Of a stretch of DNA of 64,000 nucleotides, positions 43,640 to 53,333 are shown one piece after another. A program made the position numbers and the translations under genes. How positions within the stretch are numbered: position 1 is the first letter of the stretch; each line of letters opens with the position of its first letter. Below the pieces are notes generated by a model. The model was given only the letters and a program-made list of their open reading frames with translations, searched no databases and was not told where the DNA came from. This DNA comes from Rhodobacter xanthinilyticus (GTDB taxonomy: Bacteria; Pseudomonadota; Alphaproteobacteria; Rhodobacterales; Rhodobacteraceae): the NCBI RefSeq assembly GCF_001856665.1, contig NZ_CP017781.1:496001-560000 (forward strand). Direction: 5' to 3'.

Positions 43640-44370
43640 CGCCAATCCCCGAGCGCGGCCTGCCACAGCGTGATCGCCGCGCAGGCCGCGGTATCGGCGC
43701 GCAGGATCCGTGGCCCGAGCGAGACCGGCGTCACAAAGGGCAGCGCCCGCAGCGCGGCGCGCTCGGCCTCGGAGAACCCGCCCTCCGGCCCGATCAAGAT
43801 CGCCCAGGGCCCGGGCGCGAGCCCCGCCAGCGTCTCGGCCGGCCCCACGAGGCTCTCATCGGCCCACAGGATCCGCCGCGCCGGATCCCAGCCCGCGAGC
43901 ACCTTGCGCAGCGGCTCGAGATCGGCCACCTCGGGCACATAGGTGCCCAGACATTGCTCGGCCGCCTCGAGCGCATGGGCCTGCAACCGATCCTGCCGGA
44001 TCCGGCCGGCGTTGGTGAACTCGGTCGCCACCGGCAGAACCCGCGCACAGCCGAGCTCGGTCGCCTTCTCGACGATGAAATCGGTGCGCTCCTTCTTGAT
44101 CGGCGCGAAGAGGAGCCACAGATCGGGCGGCGAGAGCTGCGGCGCGGCGAGGCCCAGACACAGGAGCGTGCCGCGTTTCTTGGCGGCCTCGGTGACCTCG
44201 GCGGTCCATTCGCCATCCGCCCCGTTGAACAGCGCGACCCGCGCGCCGGGCCCGAGCCGCATCACCGCGAAGAGGTAATGCGCCTGCGCCTCGTCGAGCG
44301 GCACGGTCTTTCCCTCCCCCAAAGGGTGGTCTACACAAAGTCTGATCTTGGCGCGTTCAATGAGTTCCAT
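43636..44370 (-). CDS. rsmE: 16S rRNA (uracil1498-N3)-methyltransferase RsmE
   Basis: The 244-residue SPOUT methyltransferase has the N-terminal PUA-like part (EAQAHYLFAVMRLGPGARV), LLFAPIKKERTDFIVEKATELG, and the knot motif IGPEGGFSEAERAAL with LGPRILRADTA near the end. It methylates U1498 in the 30S decoding region. The ATG at 44370 fits the family N-terminus but has no clear ribosome site. It is divergent from ubiA with only 12 bp between the start codons. Confidence 0.93.
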   Translation of the reverse strand: MELIERAKIRLCVDHPLGEGKTVPLDEAQAHYLFAVMRLGPGARVALFNGADGEWTAEVTEAAKKRGTLLCLGLAAPQLSPPDLWLLFAPIKKERTDFIVEKATELGCARVLPVATEFTNAGRIRQDRLQAHALEAAEQCLGTYVPEVADLEPLRKVLAGWDPARRILWADESLVGPAETLAGLAPGPWAILIGPEGGFSEAERAALRALPFVTPVSLGPRILRADTAACAAITLWQAALGDWR

Positions 44371-44382
44371 GAGGCGAAATCT

Positions 44383-45348
44383 ATGACCCCGACGCAAGAA
44401 ACGCCAGAGGCGCATGGCCGCGTGGCCGATGCGGTCCGCGGCAATTGGGTGGACCATTGGGCGCCGGCGTCCTGGCGGCCCTATCTGCGGCTCTCGCGCG
44501 CCGATCGGCCGATCGGGACGTGGCTCTTGCTGTTGCCCTGCTGGTGGGGGATCGCGCTTGCCGCCGCCGCCGATGCGCCGCGGCTCTCAGATCTGTGGCT
44601 CGCGCTCGCCTGCGCGGCGGGGGCGTTCTTGATGCGCGGCGCGGGCTGCACCTGGAACGACATCACCGACCGCAAGTTCGACGCCGCGGTGGCGCGCACC
44701 CGCTCGCGGCCGATCCCCTCGGGGCAGGTCACGGTGCGTCAGGCGCTCCTCTGGCTCGTCGTGCAGGTGGGGGTCTCGGCGGCGATCCTGCTCAGCTTCA
44801 ACACCGCCTCGATCGTGCTTGGCGTGGTCGCGCTCTTGCCGGTCGCGGTCTATCCCTTCGCCAAACGCTTCACCTGGTGGCCGCAGGCCTTCCTCGGCAT
44901 CGCCTTCAACTGGGGCGCGCTGGTCGGCTGGACGGCGCATGCCGGCTCGCTCTCGGCGGGGGCTGTGCTGCTCTACCTCTCGGGCCTCGTCTGGACGCTC
45001 TTCTACGACACGATCTACGCCCATCAGGACAAGGAAGACGACGCGCTGATCGGGGTGAAATCCACCGCGCGGCTCTTTGGCGAGGATTCGGCCCATTGGC
45101 TGACCGGGTTTCTGGTGGTCTCGGTGGGGCTGATGGCGGCGGGGGTGCTGGTGGCGCTTTTGCCCGATGCGCCGCCGCTGACGCTCGCGCTGGCCATTGC
45201 GGCGCCCTGGGCGTTTGGCTGGCATATGCTGTGGCAATTGCGCCGGCTCGACATCGACGACACCGAAACCTGCCTGCGGCTTTTCCGCGCCAACCGCGAT
45301 ACCGGGCTGATCGTTGCGCTGTTTCTTGCCGCCGCCGCAATCGTCTGA
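44383..45348 (+). CDS. ubiA: 4-hydroxybenzoate polyprenyltransferase UbiA
   Basis: The 321-residue integral membrane enzyme prenylates 4-hydroxybenzoate in ubiquinone synthesis. Both Asp-rich motifs are visible: NDITDRKFD near residue 90 and YDTIYAHQDKEDD near 210. About eight membrane helices are expected. GAGG eight bases before the ATG at 44383 supports the start. Confidence 0.95.
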   Translation: MTPTQETPEAHGRVADAVRGNWVDHWAPASWRPYLRLSRADRPIGTWLLLLPCWWGIALAAAADAPRLSDLWLALACAAGAFLMRGAGCTWNDITDRKFDAAVARTRSRPIPSGQVTVRQALLWLVVQVGVSAAILLSFNTASIVLGVVALLPVAVYPFAKRFTWWPQAFLGIAFNWGALVGWTAHAGSLSAGAVLLYLSGLVWTLFYDTIYAHQDKEDDALIGVKSTARLFGEDSAHWLTGFLVVSVGLMAAGVLVALLPDAPPLTLALAIAAPWAFGWHMLWQLRRLDIDDTETCLRLFRANRDTGLIVALFLAAAAIV

Positions 45349-45409
45349 TTGATCCACGCGGGCGCGCCGCTTAAGAGAGGGCGACCCAAACGACGGAGCC
45401 TCCGAGCTG

Positions 45410-47617
45410 ATGCCCAAGCGCGCCACGATCCTCACCGCCGCCGCGTTCCTTGCCGCCTTCGTGCTTTCGGGGTTCATCGCGGGGGGCTCGGCGACCGTGA
45501 TCGAGATGCGCACCCGCAAGGATATCCGCCTCGCGATGGAGGAAAACGGCCACGGCTGGGTCTCGGTCTATACCGACGGCTTGCAGGTGGTGTTGCAGGG
45601 CACCGCGCCCTCCGAGGCCGCGCGGTTCCGGGCGGTGACGGTGGCGAGCCGGATCGTCGATGCCGCGCGGATCCTCGACAACACCGATGTCGAGAACACC
45701 GATGCGATCGCGCCGCCGGCCTTCTCGCTCGAGGTGCTGCGCAATGATGACGGGATCTCGCTCATTGGCCTCGTGCCGAGCACGCTCGACCGCGCCGCGC
45801 TGGTCGAGGGGCTGAAAACGGTGGCGGCCGATGGCAAGGTCACCGATATGCTCGAGGCCGCCGATTACCCGGTGCCGCAGGGCTGGGAGCTCGCGATGGA
45901 TTTCGCGCTCGAGACGCTGAAGACCCTGCCGCGCGCGAAGATCTCGGTCGACCCCGGCGCGGTCGCGGTTGAGGCGATCACCGACAGCCCCGCCGAGAAA
46001 GCCCGCGTCGAGACCTCTCTGGCGCGCCGCCGCCCGGCCGATCTGAAGGTGAAATTCGACATCGCCGCGCCGCGCCCGGTGATCACGCCCTTCACGCTGC
46101 GTTTCGTGATGGATGCCGAGGGCCCGCGCTTTGACGCCTGTTCGGCCGATACCGCGCGCGCCCGCGACCGGATCCTCGCCGCCGCGCGCGAGGCGGGCGC
46201 GAAGGGCACGCTCGGCTGCACGATCGGCATGGGCACGCCCTCGCCCGATTGGGGCGCCGCGAGCGCGATGGCGATCGGCGCGCTCAAGGAGCTCGGCGCG
46301 GGCACGGTGACCTTCTCGGACGCCGATATCGTGCTCTCGGCCGCCGATACGGTGGCGCCCGCGGCCTTCGACAAGGTGGTGGGCGAGCTCGAATCGAACC
46401 TGCCCGAGGTGTTCTCGCTGAAGGCCGAGCTGCAGAAGACAGAGGCCGCCGCCGGCGCCGTGCCCGAGTTCACCGCGACGCTGAGCCCCGAGGGCAAGGT
46501 CGATCTGCGCGGCCGCGTGCTCGATGCGCGCCAGCGCGATGCGGTGGAGAATTTCGCCCGCGCGCGGTTCGGCTCGGATGCGGTCTATGGCGGCACGCGG
46601 GTCGATGGCGATCTGCCGGCGGGCTGGCCCGCGCGCACGCTCGCCGGGCTCGAGGCGCTCGCGCAGCTCGAGGAGGGCAAGGTCGTGGTGCGCCCCGATC
46701 TCGTCTCGGTCGAGGGGATCAGCGGCAACAAGCAGGCCTCCGACATCATCGCGCGGATCCTCGCGCGCGGCCTTGGCGAGGCGGCGCCGATCGACCTTGC
46801 GCTGCGCTATGATGCGCGGCTCGACCCGGCGCTTTCGCTGCCCGACGGGGCGAGCTGCGTGGCGCGGCTGAACGCGGTTCTCGCCGATCACAAGATCACC
46901 TTCGAGCCCGGCTCGGCCAAGATCGCGGCCGAGGGCGAGAAGCCGGTCGAGGCGCTGGTCACGGCGATGAAGGGCTGCGAGAATTACCGCATGGAGCTCG
47001 CCGGCCATACCGACAGCCAGGGCAGCGAGGCGATGAACCAGGAGCTCTCGCAGGCGCGGGCGGCGGCAGTGCTGAGCGCGCTGCGCACGCGCCGGGTGCT
47101 GACCGGCAATATCACCGCGAAGGGCTATGGCGAGAGCCAGCCGATCGCTGATAACGGCACCGAGGAGGGTCGCGAGGCCAATCGGCGGATCGAATTCGTG
47201 CTGCTCGATGAAAAGCCGGTGGGCGAGGCCAAGCTCGAGGTTCTGCCCGCGCCGAAGCTTGCCCCCGAGGGGGTGAGCGCCTTGCAAGGCGATGATGCCG
47301 CGCTCGAGTTCGACACCGAGGATGCGGGCCCGATGGAGCAGGGCGGCACGATGGACGATGCGCCGCCGATCCCCGAGGGCGCGGCCGCCGCCGCCGAGGC
47401 GCCCGCCGAAGCGCCGGCAGAGCCCGCCGCGGAGGCCGTTGCAGAGCCCGCCACCGCGCCCACCCCGGAGCCCGCCCCGGAGACCGCGCCCGCCGATACG
47501 CCCGCGGCCGATCTGCCGCCCGAGGTTGCCGCCGCGCAGGACCCCGCGATCGAGATCCCGGTCGCACCCGCCGACACATCGCCCGCCCGCCCCAAGCCGC
47601 GCCCGGCGCGTAACTGA
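45410..47617 (+). CDS. large OmpA-domain protein with BON-like N-terminal region
   Basis: The 735-residue protein has an N-terminal membrane helix or signal anchor (residues about 5-28), a long region with BON-like beta-alpha repeats from about 35 to 470, and an OmpA/Pal peptidoglycan-binding domain at about 495-600 (ITFEPGSAKIAAEG, LAGHTDSQGSEAMNQELSQ, GREANRRIEFVL). A tail rich in Ala, Pro and Glu runs from about 640 to the end. It probably anchors the inner or outer membrane to peptidoglycan. Exact partner is unknown; the following small coiled-coil membrane gene is likely co-expressed. Confidence 0.82.
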   Translation: MPKRATILTAAAFLAAFVLSGFIAGGSATVIEMRTRKDIRLAMEENGHGWVSVYTDGLQVVLQGTAPSEAARFRAVTVASRIVDAARILDNTDVENTDAIAPPAFSLEVLRNDDGISLIGLVPSTLDRAALVEGLKTVAADGKVTDMLEAADYPVPQGWELAMDFALETLKTLPRAKISVDPGAVAVEAITDSPAEKARVETSLARRRPADLKVKFDIAAPRPVITPFTLRFVMDAEGPRFDACSADTARARDRILAAAREAGAKGTLGCTIGMGTPSPDWGAASAMAIGALKELGAGTVTFSDADIVLSAADTVAPAAFDKVVGELESNLPEVFSLKAELQKTEAAAGAVPEFTATLSPEGKVDLRGRVLDARQRDAVENFARARFGSDAVYGGTRVDGDLPAGWPARTLAGLEALAQLEEGKVVVRPDLVSVEGISGNKQASDIIARILARGLGEAAPIDLALRYDARLDPALSLPDGASCVARLNAVLADHKITFEPGSAKIAAEGEKPVEALVTAMKGCENYRMELAGHTDSQGSEAMNQELSQARAAAVLSALRTRRVLTGNITAKGYGESQPIADNGTEEGREANRRIEFVLLDEKPVGEAKLEVLPAPKLAPEGVSALQGDDAALEFDTEDAGPMEQGGTMDDAPPIPEGAAAAAEAPAEAPAEPAAEAVAEPATAPTPEPAPETAPADTPAADLPPEVAAAQDPAIEIPVAPADTSPARPKPRPARN

Positions 47618-47635
47618 GCCCGACAGGAGCCGCAT

Positions 47636-47965
47636 ATGAACCGCACCGAATTCGTCATCGCCACCGCGATCATCCTGTTCGTCTTCTTCGCGCTCGGCTG
47701 GCTGGCGTCCTGGCTGATCAACCGGATGAGCCGCGTCACCCAGGCCGATATGGGCGAGCTCGAACAGATGGCGCAGGCGCTCCACGAGGCCGAGGAGACC
47801 CGCGATCAGGCGTTGATCTATTTCGAAAATCGCGAGGCCGAGCTGGTCAACCAGATCAACCAGACCGAGGCCGAGCTGCGCGCAGCGATGGACGGGCTGC
47901 GCGATGCGCGCCACGAGGCCGAAGAGCTGCGCGCCTATATCGAGCGGTTGCAGGAGAAGGGCTGA
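47636..47965 (+). CDS. small membrane-anchored coiled-coil protein
   Basis: The 109-residue protein has one N-terminal membrane helix (VIATAIILFVFFALGWLASW) and a strongly heptad-like charged helix from about residue 38 to the end (ELEQMAQALHEAEETRDQAL and beyond). No catalytic motif is seen. The gene lies 18 bp after the OmpA-domain gene with AGGAG before its ATG, so a shared envelope-organising role is plausible but unproven. It is convergent with fdsD. Confidence 0.75.
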   Translation: MNRTEFVIATAIILFVFFALGWLASWLINRMSRVTQADMGELEQMAQALHEAEETRDQALIYFENREAELVNQINQTEAELRAAMDGLRDARHEAEELRAYIERLQEKG

Positions 47966-47972
47966 GCCCCCC

Positions 47973-48194
47973 TCAGCGCCGCGCGCGCAGGATCAGCGGC
48001 GCCGCCTCGCGCACCAGCGCCTTGAGCTCCGGCGCCGCGAGCGCGTCCAGAAGTTCGGCGCGCATCGGCGCGGACCAGTTGTCGTTGATATGGGCGGCCA
48101 CCGCCTCGGCCCGGTCGCCGGGCTGCACCTCGAAGAAGGTCGCGATCTGATTGGCCATGCGGATCAGTTTGTCGGCTTGGGTGTCGGCGGTCAT
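47973..48194 (-). CDS. fdsD: NAD-dependent formate dehydrogenase delta subunit FdsD
   Basis: The 73-residue protein shows the family start DKLIRMANQIATFFEVQPGD and HINDNWSAPMRAEL. FdsD is a small subunit of the soluble molybdenum formate dehydrogenase, involved in cofactor insertion or stability. Its start overlaps the fdsC stop (ATGA). It is the last gene of the fdsGBACD operon. Confidence 0.93.
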   Translation of the reverse strand: MTADTQADKLIRMANQIATFFEVQPGDRAEAVAAHINDNWSAPMRAELLDALAAPELKALVREAAPLILRARR

Positions 48195-48949
48195 GGGGGC
48201 TCCGTGTAATCGATGAGCGCGCCCTGCGCGGGGGCGCGGGCGATGAGCCGCAGCCCGGCCGCGCGGGCCTGGGCGACGGCAAGGGCGGTGGGCGCCGATG
48301 GCGCGATCAGCGCCGCCGCGCCAAGGGTCGCCGCCTTCTGCACCAGATCGACCGACACGCGCGAGGTCATCACCAGCGCGCCCTCGGCCGCCCCGCGCCC
48401 CGCGCCCGCGAGCGCGCCGGCGAGTTTATCAAGCGCGTTGTGGCGCCCGACATCCTCGCGGATCGCGATCAGCCCCTCGGCCTCGGTCCAGAACCCCGCC
48501 GCATGCACGCCCCGCGTCGCATCTTGCAGCCGTTGCGCGGCGCGCAAGCCAGTCAGCGCCGCGGCCGCCCCGCCGGCCGAAACCCGGCCCCCCGGCGCGC
48601 GCACCGGCAAGGGCCGCAGCGCCTCGGTCAGGCTCTCGAGCCCGCACAGCCCGCAGCCCACCGGCCCCGCCATCGCCCGCCTGCGCGCCGCGAACCGCGC
48701 GCCGGGCCCCGCCGCGAGCCAGCCGCGCGCCTCGATCCCCGCCTCGCGCGCCACGATCTCGCGGCGGGTGAGCTCGGCCGGGGTCTCGATCAACCCCTCG
48801 GAGAGCGCGAACCCGAGAAGGAAATCCTCGAGATCGGCGGGCGTCGCCATCATCACCGCCTGCGTCACCCCGTCATAGACGAGCGCAACCGGGGTCTCCT
48901 CGGCCAGAACCTCGGAGCCCTCGCGCGCCGCGCCTGCGGGCAGGCTCAT
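48191..48949 (-). CDS. fdsC: FdhD-family sulfurtransferase-like protein FdsC
   Basis: The 252-residue protein belongs to the FdhD family, which brings sulfurated molybdopterin cofactor to formate dehydrogenases. The conserved Cys pair is in GPVGCGLCGLES near residue 100, and the C-terminal region has REDVGRHNALDKLAGAL. In Rhodobacter capsulatus the FdhD homologue of the fds operon is named FdsC. The start overlaps the fdsA stop. Confidence 0.93.
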   Translation of the reverse strand: MSLPAGAAREGSEVLAEETPVALVYDGVTQAVMMATPADLEDFLLGFALSEGLIETPAELTRREIVAREAGIEARGWLAAGPGARFAARRRAMAGPVGCGLCGLESLTEALRPLPVRAPGGRVSAGGAAAALTGLRAAQRLQDATRGVHAAGFWTEAEGLIAIREDVGRHNALDKLAGALAGAGRGAAEGALVMTSRVSVDLVQKAATLGAAALIAPSAPTALAVAQARAAGLRLIARAPAQGALIDYTEPP

Positions 48950-51810
48950 TCCGCCGCCTCGATCCGCCGCGCGGCCGTGGCCTGGGCGGTGTAGCGCGCC
49001 TGCCAGTCGGAGGGGCCGTTCGAGAGCCCCACCTGCACCGCGGTGACCTTGTATTCGGGGCAGTTGGTGGCCCAGTCGGAATTGTCGGTGGTCACCACAT
49101 TGGCCTGCGTATCGGGGTGGTGGAAGGTCGTGTAGACAACCCCCGGCGCCACCCGGTCGGTGACGGTGGCGCGCAGGCTCGTCTCGCCCGCCCGGCTCGC
49201 CAGCCGCACCCAATCGCCCTCCTTGATCCCCCGCGTTTCCGCGTCATGGGGGTGGATCTCGAGCCGGTCCTCGCCATGCCAGAGCACGTTCTCGGTGCGC
49301 CGGGTCTGCGCGCCGACGTTATACTGGCTCAGGATCCGCCCGGTGGTCAGCAGCAGCGGGAAGCGCGGGCCGGTGCGTTCCTCGGTCGCGACATAGGCGG
49401 TGCGGATGAACCGCCCGCGGCCGCGCACGAAGCCGTCGATATGCATGATCGGCGAGCCCTCGGGCGCCGCCGCGTTGCAGGGCCATTGCACCGAGCCGCG
49501 TTCGTCGAGCATCGCATAGCTGACCCCGGCAAAGCCCGGCGTCGTCGCCGCGATCTCGGCCATGATCTCCTCGGGGTGGGTATAGGCCCAGCCCGCGCCG
49601 AGCGCATTGGCGAGCATCTGCGTCACCTCCCAATCGGCGTAGCCCGCCCGCGGGCGCATCACGCGCCGCACGCGGTTGATCCGCCGCTCGGCGTTGGTGA
49701 AGGTGCCGTCCTTCTCGAGGAAGGTCGAGCCCGGCAGGAAGACATGGGCGTAATTGGCGGTCTCGTTGAGGAAGAGATCGTGGACGATCACGCAATCCAT
49801 CGCCGCGAGCCCCGCCGCGACATGGCGGGTGTCGGGGTCCGATTGCAGGATATCCTCGCCCTGGACGTAGAGCGCCTTGAAGCGCCCGCCGACCGCGGCG
49901 TCGAGCATGTTGGGGATCCGCAGCCCCGGTTCGGGGTCGAGCGTGACGCCCCAGGCCGCCTCGAAGACCGCCCGCGCGGCGGGGTCCGAGACATGGCGAT
50001 AGCCCGGCAGCTCATGCGGGAAGGAGCCCATGTCGCACGAGCCCTGCACGTTATTCTGCCCGCGCAGCGGGTTCACGCCGACACCGGGGCGGCCGATATT
50101 GCCGGTCATCATCGCGAGGTTCGCGATCGCGATCACCGTGGTCGAGCCCTGGCTGTGCTCGGTCACGCCGAGGCCGTAATAGATCGAGGCATTGGGCGCC
50201 GCAGCATAGGCGCGCGCGGCCTCGCGCAGGGCCTGCGCGCTCACGCCGGTCAGCTCGGCCACCGCCTCGGGGGCATAATCGGGCGCAGAGACAAACTCGG
50301 CGTAATCCTCCCAGGCGTCTTGCTCGCACCGCTCGGCGATGAAGGCGGCATCATAGAGCTTCTCGGTCACGATCACATGCGCCATCGCGGTCAGAACGGC
50401 CACGTTGGTGCCCGGGCGCAGCGCCAGATGCCGCGCCTCGCCGCGATGTGCGGTCTCGAGCAGATCAATCCGCCGCGGGTCGATGACGATCAGCCCCGCG
50501 CCCTGCCGCAGCCGCTTGCGCAGCCGGCTCGCAAACACCGGGTGGCCGTCGGTCGGGTTCGCGCCGATCACCAGGGCGAGATCGGTTTCTTCAACCGAAT
50601 CAAAATCTTGCGTGCCAGCCGAGGTGCCGAAAGTCTGCTTCAGCCCATAGCCGGTGGGCGAATGGCAGACCCGCGCGCAGGTGTCGGTGTTGTTGGTGCC
50701 GAAGACCGCGCGGGCGAGTTTCTGCACGAGGAAGGTCTCCTCGTTGGTGCAGCGCGAGGAGGTGATGACGCCGAGCGCATCCTTGCCATGCGCGGCGCGG
50801 ATCGCCTCGATCCGCCCGGCGGTGAAGGCCAGCGCCTCCTCCCAGCTCACCTCGCGCCACGGCTCGGTGGTCGCCTCGCGGATCATCGGCTTCAGGATCC
50901 GGTCCTGATGCTTGGCATAGCCATAGGCGAAGCGGCCCTTCACGCAGCTATGGCCGCGGTTGGCCTTGCCGTCCTTCCAGGGCACCATCCGCACCAGCTC
51001 CTCGCCGCGCATCTGCGCCTCGAAGGAGCAGCCCACCCCGCAATAGGCGCAGGTGGTCACCACCGAGCGCTCCGGCGTGCCGATCGCCTCGACCGAGGTC
51101 TCGACCAGCGTCGCCGTCGGGCAGGCCTGCACGCAGGCGCCGCAGCTCACGCAATCGGAGGAGAGGAAATCGGGCGCCGCGGTCGAGATCCGGGCATCGA
51201 ACCCGCGCCCCTCGATGGTCAGCGCGAAGGTGCCCTGCACCTCCTCGCAGGCCCGCACGCAGCGCATGCAGACGATACATTTCGCCGGGTCGTAGCTGAA
51301 ATAGGGGTTCGAGGTGTCCTTGGCGATATAGAGCGGGTTCGCCTCGCCGTTCTGGCGCGGCTGGAAGTGGTTTTCGGTGCCGCTGTAGCGCACCTCGCGC
51401 AGGCCGACCGCGCCGGCCATGTCCTGCAACTCGCAATCGCCGTTGGCCGCGCAGGTCAGGCAATCGAGCGGGTGGTCGGAGATATAGAGCTCCATCACCC
51501 CGCGGCGCAGGCGGGTCAGCCCCTCGGTCTGGGTATGGACCTGCATCCCCTCATGCACGGGCGTGGTGCAAGAGGCCGGCGTGCCGCGCATGCCGTCGAT
51601 CTCGACCATGCAGAGCCGGCACGAGCCGATCGGCTCGAGGCTGTCGGTTGCGCAGAGCTTCGGGATCGAGATCCCGGCCTCGGCGGCGGCGCGCATCACC
51701 GAGGTGCCCGCAGGCACCGTGACCGCCACGCCGTCGATCGTCAGCCTGACCGGCGCGCCCTTCCGCGCGGGCGTGCCCATGTCCTTGGTGGGGATGATGA
51801 AATCCTTCAT
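48946..51810 (-). CDS. fdsA: NAD-dependent formate dehydrogenase alpha subunit FdsA
   Basis: The 954-residue subunit holds the bis-MGD molybdenum centre that oxidises formate to CO2. From the N-terminus it carries a 2Fe-2S ferredoxin domain (Cys53, Cys64, Cys67, Cys81), a His-Cys3 cluster (His113, Cys117, Cys120, Cys126), two 4Fe-4S motifs (Cys178/181/184/188 and Cys220/223/226/230) and a proximal 4Fe-4S cluster (Cys254, Cys257, Cys261, Cys289). The molybdenum ligand is Cys382 with His383 in TCARVCHSP; Cys rather than selenocysteine makes it the oxygen-tolerant type. Electrons pass to FdsB/FdsG and NAD. Confidence 0.96.
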   Translation of the reverse strand: MKDFIIPTKDMGTPARKGAPVRLTIDGVAVTVPAGTSVMRAAAEAGISIPKLCATDSLEPIGSCRLCMVEIDGMRGTPASCTTPVHEGMQVHTQTEGLTRLRRGVMELYISDHPLDCLTCAANGDCELQDMAGAVGLREVRYSGTENHFQPRQNGEANPLYIAKDTSNPYFSYDPAKCIVCMRCVRACEEVQGTFALTIEGRGFDARISTAAPDFLSSDCVSCGACVQACPTATLVETSVEAIGTPERSVVTTCAYCGVGCSFEAQMRGEELVRMVPWKDGKANRGHSCVKGRFAYGYAKHQDRILKPMIREATTEPWREVSWEEALAFTAGRIEAIRAAHGKDALGVITSSRCTNEETFLVQKLARAVFGTNNTDTCARVCHSPTGYGLKQTFGTSAGTQDFDSVEETDLALVIGANPTDGHPVFASRLRKRLRQGAGLIVIDPRRIDLLETAHRGEARHLALRPGTNVAVLTAMAHVIVTEKLYDAAFIAERCEQDAWEDYAEFVSAPDYAPEAVAELTGVSAQALREAARAYAAAPNASIYYGLGVTEHSQGSTTVIAIANLAMMTGNIGRPGVGVNPLRGQNNVQGSCDMGSFPHELPGYRHVSDPAARAVFEAAWGVTLDPEPGLRIPNMLDAAVGGRFKALYVQGEDILQSDPDTRHVAAGLAAMDCVIVHDLFLNETANYAHVFLPGSTFLEKDGTFTNAERRINRVRRVMRPRAGYADWEVTQMLANALGAGWAYTHPEEIMAEIAATTPGFAGVSYAMLDERGSVQWPCNAAAPEGSPIMHIDGFVRGRGRFIRTAYVATEERTGPRFPLLLTTGRILSQYNVGAQTRRTENVLWHGEDRLEIHPHDAETRGIKEGDWVRLASRAGETSLRATVTDRVAPGVVYTTFHHPDTQANVVTTDNSDWATNCPEYKVTAVQVGLSNGPSDWQARYTAQATAARRIEAAE

Positions 51811-53333
51811 TCGGCGGCCTCCCGGACGGGGGTGAATTCTTCAGGAAAATGGGCAAGCGCGGAGAGCACCGGATAGGGCGTGAAGCCGCCGAGCGCACAG
51901 AGCGAGCCGAGTTTCATCGTATGGCAGAGGTCTTCAAGGAGCGGGATCGCCGCCGCATCGCCCGCCCGCACCCGGTCGAGCGTCTCGACGCCGCGCACCG
52001 CGCCGATCCGGCAGGGCGTGCATTTGCCGCAGCTCTCGACCGCGCAGAACTCCATCGCGAAACGCGCGAGCCCGAGCATATCGGCGCCCTCGTCATGCAC
52101 GACGAGCCCCGCATGGCCCACCAGCCCCTTCTGCTCGGCGAAGCTCTCGTAGCAGAACGGCAGATCGTAATCGCCGCGCGGGTGATAGGCGCCCAAGGGC
52201 CCGCCCACCTGCACCGCCTTCACCGGCCGCCCCGAGGCCGTGCCGCCGCCGATCTCCTCGACGATCTCGCCCAGCGTGATCCCGAAGCCGGTCTCGAAAA
52301 GCCCGCCAAAGCGCACATTCCCCGCGATTTGGAGAGGGATCGTCCCGCGCGAGCGGTTGATGCCGATCGCATGATAGGCCTCCGGGCCGTTCGCGAGGAT
52401 CCACGGCACCGCCGCCAGCGAGAGCACGTTGTTGACCACCGTCGGGCGGCCGAGGAACCCCTCGAGCGCGGGCAGCGGCGGCTTGGCGCGCACCACGCCG
52501 CGCTTGCCCTCGAGCGAGTTGAGCAGCGAGGTCTCCTCGCCGCAGACATAGGCCCCCGCGCCCTCGCGGATCTCCATGTCGAAGGCGCGCCCCGAGCCGA
52601 GCAGGCTCTCGCCCAGCATGCCCGCCGCGCGCGCCCGCTCCACCGCCGCGCGCATCACCGCGATCGCGTCGGGGTATTCCGAGCGGATATAGACATAGCC
52701 CTGCACCGCCCCGGTCGCGAGGCCGGCGATCGCCATCCCCTCGATCAGGCAGAACGGGTCGCCCTCCATCAGCATCCGGTCGGCAAAGGAGCCCGAATCG
52801 CCCTCATCGGCGTTGCACACGATATATTTGCGCGCCGCTTTCGCATGGAGCACGGTGCGCCATTTGATCCCCGTCGGGAAACCCGCGCCGCCGCGCCCGC
52901 GCAAGCCCGAGGCCGCGACCACATCGACCACCGCCTCGGGTTGCAGCGCCAGCGCCGCGCGCAGGCCCGCGAGGCCGCCCTCGGCCTCATAGGCCGCGAG
53001 GTCGAGCGGGTCGATCCGCCCGCAGCGCGCGAAGGTCAGCCGGGTCTGGCGCTTGAAGAAGGCGATCTCCTCGACGAGGCCCTGCGCCTTCGGGTGCGCC
53101 TCGGGCGCCTCGAAAAGCGCGGGCACATCGGCAAGCGTCATCGGGCCAAAGCCGATCCGGCCCGCGGGCGTCTCGATCTCGACCAAGGGCTCGAGCCAGA
53201 CCATCCCGCGCGAGCCGTTGCGCGCGATCTCGACCGCGATGCCGCGGCGCGCCGCCTCGGCGACAATCGCCGGCACCAGCGCATCCGCGCCACAGGCGCG
53301 CGCGGCCGCGTCGGAGGGAACCCAGATCTTCAT
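51807..53333 (-). CDS. fdsB: NAD-dependent formate dehydrogenase beta subunit FdsB
   Basis: The 508-residue diaphorase subunit carries FMN and one 4Fe-4S cluster and reduces NAD. It is homologous to NuoF: a thioredoxin-like N-terminal part, then GLRGRGGAGFPTGIKW, the NADH/FMN segment ADEGDSGSFADRMLMEGDP, GAYVCGEETSLLNSLEG, and the cluster motif ESCGKCTPCRIGA. The ATG at 53333 overlaps the fdsG stop; upstream in-frame sequence lies inside fdsG. Confidence 0.95.
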   Translation of the reverse strand: MKIWVPSDAAARACGADALVPAIVAEAARRGIAVEIARNGSRGMVWLEPLVEIETPAGRIGFGPMTLADVPALFEAPEAHPKAQGLVEEIAFFKRQTRLTFARCGRIDPLDLAAYEAEGGLAGLRAALALQPEAVVDVVAASGLRGRGGAGFPTGIKWRTVLHAKAARKYIVCNADEGDSGSFADRMLMEGDPFCLIEGMAIAGLATGAVQGYVYIRSEYPDAIAVMRAAVERARAAGMLGESLLGSGRAFDMEIREGAGAYVCGEETSLLNSLEGKRGVVRAKPPLPALEGFLGRPTVVNNVLSLAAVPWILANGPEAYHAIGINRSRGTIPLQIAGNVRFGGLFETGFGITLGEIVEEIGGGTASGRPVKAVQVGGPLGAYHPRGDYDLPFCYESFAEQKGLVGHAGLVVHDEGADMLGLARFAMEFCAVESCGKCTPCRIGAVRGVETLDRVRAGDAAAIPLLEDLCHTMKLGSLCALGGFTPYPVLSALAHFPEEFTPVREAAE

